From: Desulfobacterales bacterium
Lineage (GTDB): Bacteria > Desulfobacterota > Desulfobacteria > Desulfobacterales > DAOWNP01
DNA: 6,561 nucleotides
Reading direction: 5' to 3'
Assembly: GCA_030149595.1 (NCBI GenBank)
Contig: JASFBI010000111.1
Coordinates: 1-6,561, forward strand
In this document: in pieces, positions 1 to 5,874 of the stretch
How the letters are laid out: each line of letters begins with the position of its first letter
Numbering within the stretch: the stretch's first letter is position 1
The notes under the pieces: model-generated
What the model was told of the DNA's origin: nothing
Seen by the model: only the letters and a program-made list of their open reading frames with translations
Database searches by the model: none
Program-made: the position numbers and the translations under genes

Positions 1-1019
1 AAGCTGTAAGCGTATGTGTTGCCTGCATCCTGAATATAGACATTACCTTCATTTATAGTAGTCTCTGATGAATCTTTAAGATAGCTATTACCATTTTCCC
101 AGCCGTATTCAAATTCACTGATGTTCAGACTGTACCATATCCTGGTATCAGGGCTGAAATCATACCCTGTTTTTAAAAACATGGTATAGTCTTCATACCA
201 GTTGTTTCCTTGATTGCCGACCTCAAAACGGCTGCTGCCGCTTTGCGGATCTATATCCTTGTTCCAGCCTGTAACAACCGGTATGCCGGAATCAAGAGGA
301 GCTGCAACAGGAGTACTTAAACTTTTATAAGACGGAGTTGTAGTATATCCATCTGAAGTACGGGATTTAAAACTGAATGAGTAAAAAAAACGATCCCCAA
401 GAGTGTTGTTTGTCCACCCAAATTCCGCATCCTCTTTATTGTTTTGAAAAGGCCGGTCCGCAATTCTTGCACTGTAAAACCTGCTGTTCCAATCACCATA
501 AGAAGCAGAAGCTTTTATTTCCAGATCTTCAGGTACTTTTGTTATATAATTAATTACAGCGGTTTGTGCCAAAGTACCGTAAAGTGCAGAAAAAGGACCT
601 CTTGCCACATCAATTCTTTCTATATCTGCCATGGGAATGGCACCTGTATTATAATAATATCCATAATCATACCAGTTTAGCCCGTCTACCATAACAAGAG
701 CTCTGTGTCCCCTAAATACAGGGCGAGCCCAATAATCGGCAAGCCCCCTGTACTGCCTTGGCCATACTCCTTCTGTCCTGGCAAGAGGTTTAAACGGATG
801 CTCAGAAATAAAAGCATCAATCTCATCCTCGGTGATAATAGAGATGCTTGCCGGTGAATCTAAAGATGTCTTTGGTGTTTTTGTTGCAATTACAGTTATA
901 GGCTTAAGTAAATACCTTTCCCCCGAAGCCTTATCATTAGCAAATGAATATGTTGTTAATAAAAAGACTGCACCGATTGTTAAAGCTAATAGTTCGCCGA
1001 TTATTCTTTTAAAATACAT
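1..1019 (-). CDS. TonB-dependent outer-membrane receptor, N-terminal part (runs off left edge)
   Basis: The first 339 codons of an outer-membrane, TonB-energised receptor that would import a large ligand such as a siderophore, heme or corrinoid. Residues 1-27 form a signal peptide: basic start (KR), hydrophobic core, and a likely cut after YSFA. Residues 40-64 (KPITVIATKTPKTSLDSPAS onward, then IITEDEI) are the TonB-box-like segment leading into the plug, which runs to about residue 163. Plug hallmarks are RPVFRGHRALVMVDG (99-113), IPMADIERIDVARGP (128-142) and ALYGT (145-149). The usual GGVINIITK is here TAVINYITK. Barrel strands rich in aromatic residues follow. The ATG at 1019 is supported by AGGGA (1028-1032) about 8 nt upstream. 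The ligand is not identifiable. A CobN-like relic upstream on the same strand makes a tetrapyrrole or metal ligand plausible, but that is inference. Confidence 0.93.
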   Translation of the reverse strand, partial: MYFKRIIGELLALTIGAVFLLTTYSFANDKASGERYLLKPITVIATKTPKTSLDSPASISIITEDEIDAFISEHPFKPLARTEGVWPRQYRGLADYWARPVFRGHRALVMVDGLNWYDYGYYYNTGAIPMADIERIDVARGPFSALYGTLAQTAVINYITKVPEDLEIKASASYGDWNSRFYSARIADRPFQNNKEDAEFGWTNNTLGDRFFYSFSFKSRTSDGYTTTPSYKSLSTPVAAPLDSGIPVVTGWNKDIDPQSGSSRFEVGNQGNNWYEDYTMFLKTGYDFSPDTRIWYSLNISEFEYGWENGNSYLKDSSETTINEGNVYIQDAGNTYAYS

Positions 1020-1058
1020 ATAGTTATTCCCTAAAAAATATTTAAAACGCCACAAAAC

Positions 1059-1113
1059 AAAAAAAAGCCAAAAAAGGTCTGCTGGACAACTTGCCCATTT
1101 AAACCTTCATGGC
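1059..1113 (-). terminator. Intrinsic terminator inside the receptor leader (possible attenuator)
   Basis: Read on the minus strand, GCCATGAAGGTTT (1113-1101) pairs with AGACCTTTTTTGGC (1080-1067). An inner GGGC/GTCC helix caps the stem, and eight T (1066-1059) follow immediately, the form of an intrinsic terminator. It ends 40 nt before the receptor ATG, so if transcription starts upstream it would act as a premature stop. A second copy of the 5' arm, AAAGGTCT (1136-1129), can pair with the same AGACCTTT (1080-1073) and would break the terminator. That is an attenuator-like arrangement. No known riboswitch consensus was recognised. Confidence 0.6.
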
Positions 1114-1197
1114 TTTATTAATATTATAAGACCTTTGAACAACTCACTTTTTAATGAATTTCACTATTCTAATCTATTGATTTTATTAAAAACCAAT

Positions 1198-1374
1198 TTT
1201 AAAAATTTTGATATTCCTTAACTTTGACAAAAATCCTTATTTTTGTTTGGACACTATTAAATTATTGTTTTTCTTGCTTATTATAAATACAGCTTCTTGC
1301 TGATAGTTATTTTTTTATAATAAACTACCGGACTCATTGTCAACCATAATCTACTATTTAAAAATTTTGATATT
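1198..1374. repeat. Direct repeat, two 18-bp copies in the receptor upstream region
   Basis: TTTAAAAATTTTGATATT occurs at 1198-1215 and again at 1357-1374. Each copy is followed shortly by ACTTTGA and an A-rich run, so the similarity extends imperfectly to about 35-40 bp. The copies sit on either side of the predicted promoter at 1314-1343, so they could be regulator sites or a decayed local duplication. The sequence is of low complexity, which limits the weight of the match. Confidence 0.4.
1314..1343 (-). promoter_or_regulatory. Sigma70-like promoter, probably for the TonB receptor
   Basis: On the minus strand there is a perfect -35 TTGACA (1343-1338), an 18-nt spacer, and TATAAA (1319-1314) as -10. 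Transcription would start near 1307 and give a leader of about 290 nt before the receptor ATG, with the terminator at 1113-1059 inside it. A separate TATAAT on the minus strand (1128-1123) lacks a convincing -35 and would start transcription just before the terminator stem, so the start site is not certain. Confidence 0.5.
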
Positions 1375-1393
1375 TTTTTGAAACTTTGAAAAA

Positions 1394-1423
1394 ATTTTGT
1401 AATTCAACAGACTGTTACAAAAT
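1394..1423 (-). repeat. 9-bp perfect inverted repeat, terminator-like on the minus strand
   Basis: ATTTTGTAA (1394-1402) and TTACAAAAT (1415-1423) are exact inverted copies around a 12-nt loop. The loop side also holds the smaller palindrome AACAGACTGTT (1406-1416). On the minus strand the hairpin runs straight into a T-rich stretch (TTTTTTC), so it may back up the terminator at 1439-1476. An operator is the other reading. Confidence 0.35.
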
Positions 1424-1438
1424 ACAGATAAAAACCAA

Positions 1439-1476
1439 AATCCAGCCGGAGGGTAACTGATTAAAATAGCTGGATT
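1439..1476 (-). terminator. Terminator downstream of the CobN-like relic
   Basis: On the minus strand AATCCAGC (1476-1469) pairs with GCTGGATT (1446-1439) across a 22-nt loop, followed by TTGGTTTTTAT. It lies about 30 nt past the last stop of the degraded CobN-like fragment and on the same strand. It is probably the original end of that transcription unit, outliving the gene. Confidence 0.55.
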
Positions 1477-1507
1477 CCGGTGTTTGGTAAAATAATGGAA
1501 CAGGGTT

Positions 1508-1668
1508 TTATTTTGTCATCAAATAATCATCAATGTTAAAATTTGATCTGCCCGCCCACTCTTTAACGTTGGTTTTTGTCATTATATCAGCGCCGCCTTA
1601 TGCACCATGTCCTGCGCGCCTTTGTAGCCGTGCTTTTTCATGCCGTCAATCCACTTTTTTGTATTCAT
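1508..1668 (-). pseudogene. Degraded CobN-like chelatase fragment (C-terminal region)
   Basis: Positions 1668-1582 on the minus strand read MNTKKWIDGMKKHGYKGAQD and on to a TAA. The phrase KWIxGMKKHGYKGA is a hallmark near the C-terminus of cobaltochelatase CobN and related large chelatases (BchH, HmuS-like). After the stop, which overlaps an ATG as TAATG, a second 24-codon frame (1582-1508) reads VKEWAGRSNFNIDDYLMTK. I cannot place that piece confidently in the family; it may be the ancestral C-terminus joined by deletion. The intact protein would exceed 1000 residues, so only a scrap remains, without its N-terminus and cut at about 1668 by the transposase remnant. CobN-family proteins often sit beside TonB receptors in anaerobes, which fits the neighbour at 1019. 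A functional small peptide is unlikely. Confidence 0.6.
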
Positions 1669-1822
1669 TTGCATTATTCTCCAGAATACAATCTTGATAG
1701 AGATGCTTTGGAAATGGATAAAAACAAAAGTTTATGGATTTTCAGCTTCTGGTGGTCTGGAAGAGATCGCATTAAGGTTCAGAAAACAGGTATGGCACTA
1801 TAAACACAAAGCGGCTACCTAA
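1666..1822 (+). mobile_element. IS630-type transposase remnant (C-terminus, frameshifted)
   Basis: One plus frame reads IHLHYSPEYNL up to about 1695. A different frame continues IEMLWKWIKTKVYGFSASGG and on to the TAA at 1820-1822. Joined, this gives YSPEYNLIEMLWKWIK, the classic end of the IS630/Tc1-type DDE transposase catalytic domain, where the E of IEMLW is the third acidic residue. A single indel between roughly 1689 and 1697 separates the frames. Only about 50 residues survive, no other catalytic residues are present, and no terminal inverted repeats were found. Its left limit coincides with the broken end of the CobN-like fragment on the other strand, so it may mark the rearrangement that destroyed that gene. 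It is inactive. Confidence 0.6.
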
Positions 1823-1895
1823 CCCGATAACGTTCAATCTAAAACCTATGCTGAAATGTTATAGATATTTATGTGCTTACGCTTATTAAGTTTTT

Positions 1896-3596
1896 TTATC
1901 TGTTTTCAAGCATCTCTTTTGCATGTTGCAAAGATGTGTCAGTTATGTTGCTTCCTGCAAGCATGCGTGCTATCTCTTTTATTCTGCTCTCTTTGTCCAA
2001 CAGGTTTATCTGTGTTTTTGTTCTTCCATGGGATATTTTTTTAAAAATATTAAAGTGATCATTTGCGTATTTTGCTATTTGTGGAAGATGTGTTATGCAT
2101 ATTATCTGATGACAAGATGAGAGGTCTTTGAGCTTTTTGCCTATTGTTTCAGCTACCATGCCTCCTATTCCAGCATCTACTTCATCAAATATTATTGTTT
2201 CAAATGATTCGGTTTCTGATAGAATAATTTTTAAAGCAAGTACTATTCTTGAAAGTTCTCCGCCTGATGCAGTTTTAGCTATTGGTTTCATGGCCTCACC
2301 TGTATTGGCCGAAATCATAAAGCAGATTTTATCAATTCCTGTTTCAGAGAGAGTGATCTTTTTTGAATCAAGTGTAAAATAAGTGTCATCTTTATTATAA
2401 AAAGGTGTTATATCAACTTTAAATTTAGCTCCCGGCATACTTAGTGATTCAAGCTCAGTTTCAACCTTTTTTGCAATTTTTTTGCCGGCTGTTTTTCTTT
2501 TTACAGATAGTTTTTCAGCAAGATCTGTTAACTCTTTTCTGTTGGTATCAATTTTTAATTGTGTGTTTGAAAGTTCATCAGAAAGACTGGTGATATTTAA
2601 AATTTCATTTTCAGTTGATTTTAGATGGTCTGTTATGGATTTTATGCTGCCACCATACTTACGTTTTAACCTGTTTAATAAACTTAATCTCTCTTCAATT
2701 TCATCAATTTGTGTTTCATGGTTATCAAGGGATTGAAAATAAGATCTCAGGGTTTCTGCAGAATCGTAAATAGAATAGGATATGTTTTTTATGGAATCTG
2801 TTATGTCTGATAGATTGTTGTCAAGCTGGCAGGCTTTGTTCATATCTTTTGTGATCTCTTCTGTTTTTTCCCAGATAGATCCGGAAGAGTCATAGAGAGT
2901 TTTAAAACTTTGAAATGTCACATTAAAGAGAGTTTTACTGTTTTTAAATTTTAGAAGTTTTTTTTCTAAAATAGTATCTTCGTTGGGCTGTATGTTTGCC
3001 TGGATAATTTCGTTTTTTTTAAATTCTAAAAATTCCAGTCTGGCATTTTTTTCATCATCTATTGATTTTAACTTTTTTAACTTTTTTATTAAAGGAACTG
3101 TTTTATGATAAATTGTATAAATATTTTCTTTTATTGGTAATAAATCGGATAGTTGATCAATAATATCTAAGTGATAATAAGTATTTAAGAGCTTTTGATG
3201 GGCGTGCTGGCCTGAAATACTTGCAAGATTGTCTGCTAAATTGTTTAAAGTTTGTGTTGTTGCCGGTCGGTCACAGATAAAAATTTTATGTTTTTTATTT
3301 GTGGAAATTATTCTTGTTATTATAAGTCCGTCACTGGTATTAAATCCGGCATTTTCCATCTCTTTTATTACTTTATTTTTACTGCATATTTCAAAAATTG
3401 CAGAAACTTCTGCATATTCTGCATCTGTTCTGATAAGTTTTGATGAAGCTCTGCTGCCTAAGAGTAAATTTAAAGCATTTATTATAATGGATTTGCCGGC
3501 TCCTGTTTCACCGCTTAAAATTGTAAGCCCTTTATTAAAATTTATTGTAAGATCATCAATAATTGCAAAGTTTTTAATAGATAATTGTAGAAGCAT
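1896..3596 (-). CDS. recN: DNA repair protein RecN
   Basis: An SMC-like ATPase of 566 residues, the usual RecN length, which acts in the cytoplasm early in recombinational repair of double-strand breaks. The N-terminal ABC half has Walker A GETGAGKS (29-36) and the Q-loop region ISGQHAHQKLL (127-137). The middle is a lysine/glutamate-rich coiled coil (about 150-385) with the RecN-typical EERLSLLNRLKRKYGG (301-316). The C-terminal half carries the ABC signature SGGELSR (444-450), Walker B IIFDEVDAGIGG (468-479) and the ITHLPQIA switch (501-508). All catalytic motifs are intact. The ATG lies 10 nt after the glycosyltransferase stop, with no clear Shine-Dalgarno (AAAAAGTAATT before ATG). This suggests co-transcription and perhaps translation by coupling. 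No LexA-like box was seen, though the operon's own promoter region is poorly defined. Confidence 0.97.
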   Translation of the reverse strand: MLLQLSIKNFAIIDDLTINFNKGLTILSGETGAGKSIIINALNLLLGSRASSKLIRTDAEYAEVSAIFEICSKNKVIKEMENAGFNTSDGLIITRIISTNKKHKIFICDRPATTQTLNNLADNLASISGQHAHQKLLNTYYHLDIIDQLSDLLPIKENIYTIYHKTVPLIKKLKKLKSIDDEKNARLEFLEFKKNEIIQANIQPNEDTILEKKLLKFKNSKTLFNVTFQSFKTLYDSSGSIWEKTEEITKDMNKACQLDNNLSDITDSIKNISYSIYDSAETLRSYFQSLDNHETQIDEIEERLSLLNRLKRKYGGSIKSITDHLKSTENEILNITSLSDELSNTQLKIDTNRKELTDLAEKLSVKRKTAGKKIAKKVETELESLSMPGAKFKVDITPFYNKDDTYFTLDSKKITLSETGIDKICFMISANTGEAMKPIAKTASGGELSRIVLALKIILSETESFETIIFDEVDAGIGGMVAETIGKKLKDLSSCHQIICITHLPQIAKYANDHFNIFKKISHGRTKTQINLLDKESRIKEIARMLAGSNITDTSLQHAKEMLENR

Positions 3597-3606
3597 AATT
3601 ACTTTT

Positions 3607-4888
3607 TTATTTTAAAAAAACAGGGATTAAGTTGTTCAACTTTGATTCTAATATCTCATATGAATAATAAGCATTTGCTATTTTATAATTTTTATTTACC
3701 ATCTTTTCTCTTAAATCACTGTTATTTAAGACCTCTATTGTTTTTATAACAGCTTCTTCGCTTACATACCCATCCAGTTCAATTACTGAAAATCCTTTGG
3801 GTTTAATGTCTGTTGCATAAATTGAGTAAATATTAACTACAATTGGTTTACGAAAATATACAGCCTCTAAAAAAGCATTACCAAACCCTTCAAATGTTGA
3901 AGGATATGTTACAAGATCAGCATGCGGATAAATATCGTCCAGAGTATATATTTTTTTACCTGATTTAGTCAATCCCCTTTTATCATTAATAATATCTGAA
4001 ACAAAAAGTGTATTAACCCCCATTAACTTTGAGTATTCTATAATTCTTTTTTCATAGGCAAATCCTTCATCTCCTGATGCATGGGAAATGACAAGTTTTG
4101 CTTTTAAACCTTTTAACATTAGTCTGTGAACAAGTTCTATGGCGTGTTCAATTCCTTTTCTTTTAACAACTCTTGTGGGTTGTAAAATCAGAAGTTCATC
4201 TTTTTGAATGCCCAATGCTTCTTTTACATCGGAAGCATAACTATCTAAAGGGGCAGGAGGGTTTTTAAAGTCCATGACATTGGGAATAACTGTTGCAGAT
4301 ATACCCGTTCTTAGACTCAATTGATTGCTGCCAGAGGAGTTTATTACAACATGTTTTATATTGGGTATGTGTGGAGGAAAAGCCATATTAAGGTATTCCC
4401 ATACAGCATTTATTAAAAAAGTTTGTCTCTCCCAGAAAAAGTCATGGTGGTGAGAGATAAGAGGTATCCCAACTTCAGCGATAATCTCTGTTAAGGCAAT
4501 ACCAAGTGGTATGTTTAAAGGTATTGTCAGGCAGTTTTCAGCTACAATAAAATCAATGTCAAAAGTTTCAATGAATTTATATATATGGTCTTTAAGTTCT
4601 TGTGTTATAGTATAAATTTTATCCGTAATATAACGGCCCCTTACTCTTATGCCAAAACAGTGTCTGTATATATCTTTTATTTCAGGATGAGCAAAGTGTG
4701 CTTTTTTTACGAGATAAGATTTTTCTTTTGGGGTATCCAACTCTCCGGCAAAAAAAAAGCTGGTAATTTTTTTTTTCTTAAAAACGTTTGCCCACTTCAT
4801 TGTTTCAAGGGATACGCCGTCTGTACCAGATATTCTTGTGGATATAAAGCCAACATTTTTTTTTTACAGATATTATTGTATTATTCAT
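3607..4888 (-). CDS. GT4-family glycosyltransferase with a frame break at an A10 run near the N-terminus
   Basis: A GT-B-fold glycosyltransferase that transfers a sugar from a nucleotide donor; donor and acceptor are unknown. The uninterrupted frame starts at ATG 4800 (MKWANVF, 397 residues). It contains HHHDFFWER (117-125), the donor-domain opening QPTRVVKRKGIEHA (207-220) and the EX7E motif in STFEGFGNAFLEA (E304, E312). Upstream, the same frame without a start codon still encodes NVGFISTRISGTDGVSLET, the conserved first strand and glycine loop of this family. The only well-placed start is ATG 4888 (MNNTIISVKKK), with AGGA 6 nt upstream (4898-4895), and it lies in another frame. The two frames meet at ten A (4865-4856): eleven, or eight, would fuse them. 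ATG 4800 has no Shine-Dalgarno and would omit the glycine loop. The choices are slippage on the A10 run, a recent mutation, or a read error. recN follows in the same unit. Confidence 0.85.
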
Positions 4889-5047
4889 AAAGAGTCCTTA
4901 TTTTTATTTTTTTAAAAAAATATTATAAAAAAGTTTCAGTTTGTTTGAGGGGGGATATTTAAAAAATTTGTGAATTTTTATTAGGAACAAAGGCTTTATA
5001 ACAGGGACAACAGGTATTTTATTTTATCTGTATTTCCTATTCCATTA

Positions 5048-5076
5048 TTGACAAAGTGAATATAAAGCATTAATAT
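5048..5076 (+). promoter_or_regulatory. Sigma70-like promoter for the HesB-like selenoprotein gene
   Basis: A perfect -35 TTGACA (5048-5053), a 17-nt spacer and TAATAT (5071-5076) as -10. Transcription would start near 5083, giving an AT-rich leader of about 65 nt that ends in the ribosome site AAGGAG (5136-5141), 6 nt before the ATG. In the rest of the gap 4889-5147 the leftward glycosyltransferase has only a TATAAT-like -10 (minus, 4927-4922) without a clear -35. Confidence 0.6.
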
Positions 5077-5147
5077 TATTTTAAAATATAATATATAGAA
5101 TATGTATTATATTGGATTATTTTTTTTAAAAAAACAAGGAGAAACTT

Positions 5148-5465
5148 ATGCTTGAGTTAACTGAAAAGGCAAAAGAACAGTTTGCCGAATATTTTAAAAA
5201 TAGAGAAAAACAGCCTGTCAGGGTTTTTTTAAATGAAGGTGGTTGAGGCGGACCTTCTTTAGCACTTGCTCTGGATGAAGCAAGAGATAGTGATCAGCTG
5301 TATAGTATTGAAGATTTTGATTATGTGGTTGATAAAGAATTTTTAAAAAAAGCCGCTCCTATAAAAATTGATTTTAATCATGTAGGTTTTAGTATTTCCT
5401 CAAATGTTAAGCTTGAAGCAGGCGGTGGGTGTTCAAGTTGTAGTTCTGATGGATCCTGCAGTTAG
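5148..5465 (+). CDS. HesB/IscA-like selenoprotein (in-frame TGA = selenocysteine at residue 33)
   Basis: A 105-residue protein of the HesB/IscA (A-type iron-sulfur carrier) superfamily if the TGA at 5244-5246 is read through as selenocysteine. The sequence reads VRVFLNEGGUGGPSLALALD (24-43), then DFDYVVDKEFLKKAAPIKID (56-75), then GFSISSNVKLE. It ends in a Cys-rich tail, CSSCSSDGSCS (95-105). The Sec falls where family relatives carry the first conserved Cys (GGC-GP context) and the two sides of the TGA form one continuous domain, so this is not a decayed stop. HesB-like selenoproteins are known from Deltaproteobacteria. The ATG is chosen for AAGGAG at 6-nt spacing and an N-terminus (MLELTEKAKEQF) typical of the family. 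The gene has its own promoter and a hairpin after the TAG. Role in iron-sulfur handling is inferred from the family. The host must encode SelA-D, which are not in this window. Confidence 0.88.
5254..5280 (+). promoter_or_regulatory. Candidate bacterial SECIS hairpin after the Sec codon
   Basis: Starting 7 nt after the TGA, CTTC (5254-5257) pairs with GAAG (5277-5280). An inner AGC/GCT helix (5261-5263 / 5268-5270) caps it with the loop ACTT about 18-21 nt downstream of the TGA, within the distance known for bacterial SECIS elements. The loop lacks the G often seen at its start, so the exact fold is tentative. The element lies inside the coding sequence, as is usual in bacteria. Confidence 0.5.
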
Positions 5466-5488
5466 TTTTGAATTAATGGAATATAAAA

Positions 5489-5536
5489 TAAGTAAAGGAA
5501 TAGTGATTTTTTAAAAATTCACATTTCCTTTACTTA
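5489..5536 (+). terminator. Large hairpin closing the selenoprotein gene
   Basis: TAAGTAAAGGAA (5489-5500) and TTCCTTTACTTA (5525-5536) are exact 12-bp inverted copies. Inside them GTGA/TCAC and TTT/AAA pair further, leaving a TTAA loop. It starts 23 nt past the TAG. The plus side lacks a strong T run after the stem (ATTGTTGG), while the minus side continues TTTTATATT. It is probably a transcript end or 3' stabilising hairpin, possibly working better for leftward transcription. Confidence 0.55.
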
Positions 5537-5554
5537 ATTGTTGGAACAAAATAA

Positions 5555-5612
5555 CAGCTTTTTACTATACAGATTGTTGTTTAATAAAAGTTTTTTCATT
5601 GCAAAAAAGCTG
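5555..5612. repeat. 9-bp inverted repeat with 40-nt loop
   Basis: CAGCTTTTT (5555-5563) and AAAAAGCTG (5604-5612) are exact inverted copies. The rest of 5537-5720 is AT-rich with stops in all frames and no gene that I can support. The function of the pair is unknown. Confidence 0.25.
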
Positions 5613-5721
5613 AATGAAATTATGTTTTTTAACAGTCTGCCAAATCCTCATATGTTATAGATATCTGAATCTGCATGTAGTATTCTATTTTTGTTAAGTT
5701 TTTTATATGAAAATCTGTTCA

Positions 5722-5737
5722 AATGATTAGAATCATT
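5722..5737. repeat. Operator-like palindrome AATGATT-AG-AATCATT
   Basis: Two perfect 7-bp half-sites are separated by 2 nt, 138 nt upstream of the lipoprotein start. The half-sites resemble those of Fur-type boxes, but the centre is 3 nt longer than the usual AATGAT-A-ATCATT, so no regulator is assigned. Confidence 0.3.
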
Positions 5738-5756
5738 GAGCTTTCATTTTTGTTGT

Positions 5757-5851
5757 GGTCGATAAAGAATAACCATACTCTGGCCATGCCGGTTATTTGA
5801 AAGTGGGTAAATCTGGATGAAAAATTCAGATCGGCCTCATGGCCGTTATTT
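5757..5851 (+). other. Multi-helix RNA-like element overlapping a terminator, upstream of the lipoprotein
   Basis: Three helices fit a three-way junction. P1 is GGTCG (5757-5761) with CGGCC (5832-5836). P2 is AATAACC (5768-5774) with GGTTATT (5791-5797). P3 is ATCTGGAT (5811-5818) with ATTCAGAT (5824-5831), with one G-U pair. The P1 3' arm CGGCC can instead pair with GGCCG (5841-5845) over the loop TCAT, followed by TTATTTAAAATTT, which is terminator-like. The two folds exclude each other, which is riboswitch-like logic 30 nt before the lipoprotein ATG. It matches no riboswitch class that I recognise. The segment could instead be a dispersed palindromic intergenic repeat, because the parts GGCCATGCCGGTTATTT and GGCCTCATGGCCGTTATTT are near copies. 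Confidence 0.4.
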
Positions 5852-5874
5852 AAAATTTAATTTCTGATAAAATT

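Noticed and set aside
832..1023. Plus-strand ORF of 63 codons opposite the receptor start
   Set aside because: It is antisense to the signal peptide and plug of the TonB receptor and has no recognisable family or ribosome site.
1020..1320. Cobalamin riboswitch in the receptor leader
   Set aside because: No B12-box-like GCCACTG or other conserved cobalamin aptamer parts were found on the minus strand.
1576..1803. Plus-strand ORF of 75 codons as an intact gene
   Set aside because: Its first half is antisense to the CobN-like relic and only YSPEYNL matches a transposase before the frame is lost; it is a chance join across a junction.
3229..3615. Plus-strand ORF of 128 codons
   Set aside because: It is the complement of the RecN N-terminal ATPase region; the minus frame carries Walker A and is clearly the coding one. 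The shorter plus ORFs at 2128-2382 and 2482-2736 are rejected for the same reason.
5244..5246. TGA as a nonsense mutation making the HesB-like gene a pseudogene
   Set aside because: The codon sits at a conserved Cys site, the frame continues intact through the whole domain, and a hairpin follows at SECIS distance.
5722..5737. Fur box
   Set aside because: The half-sites look similar but the centre is 3 nt too long for the standard arrangement; kept only as an unassigned palindrome.
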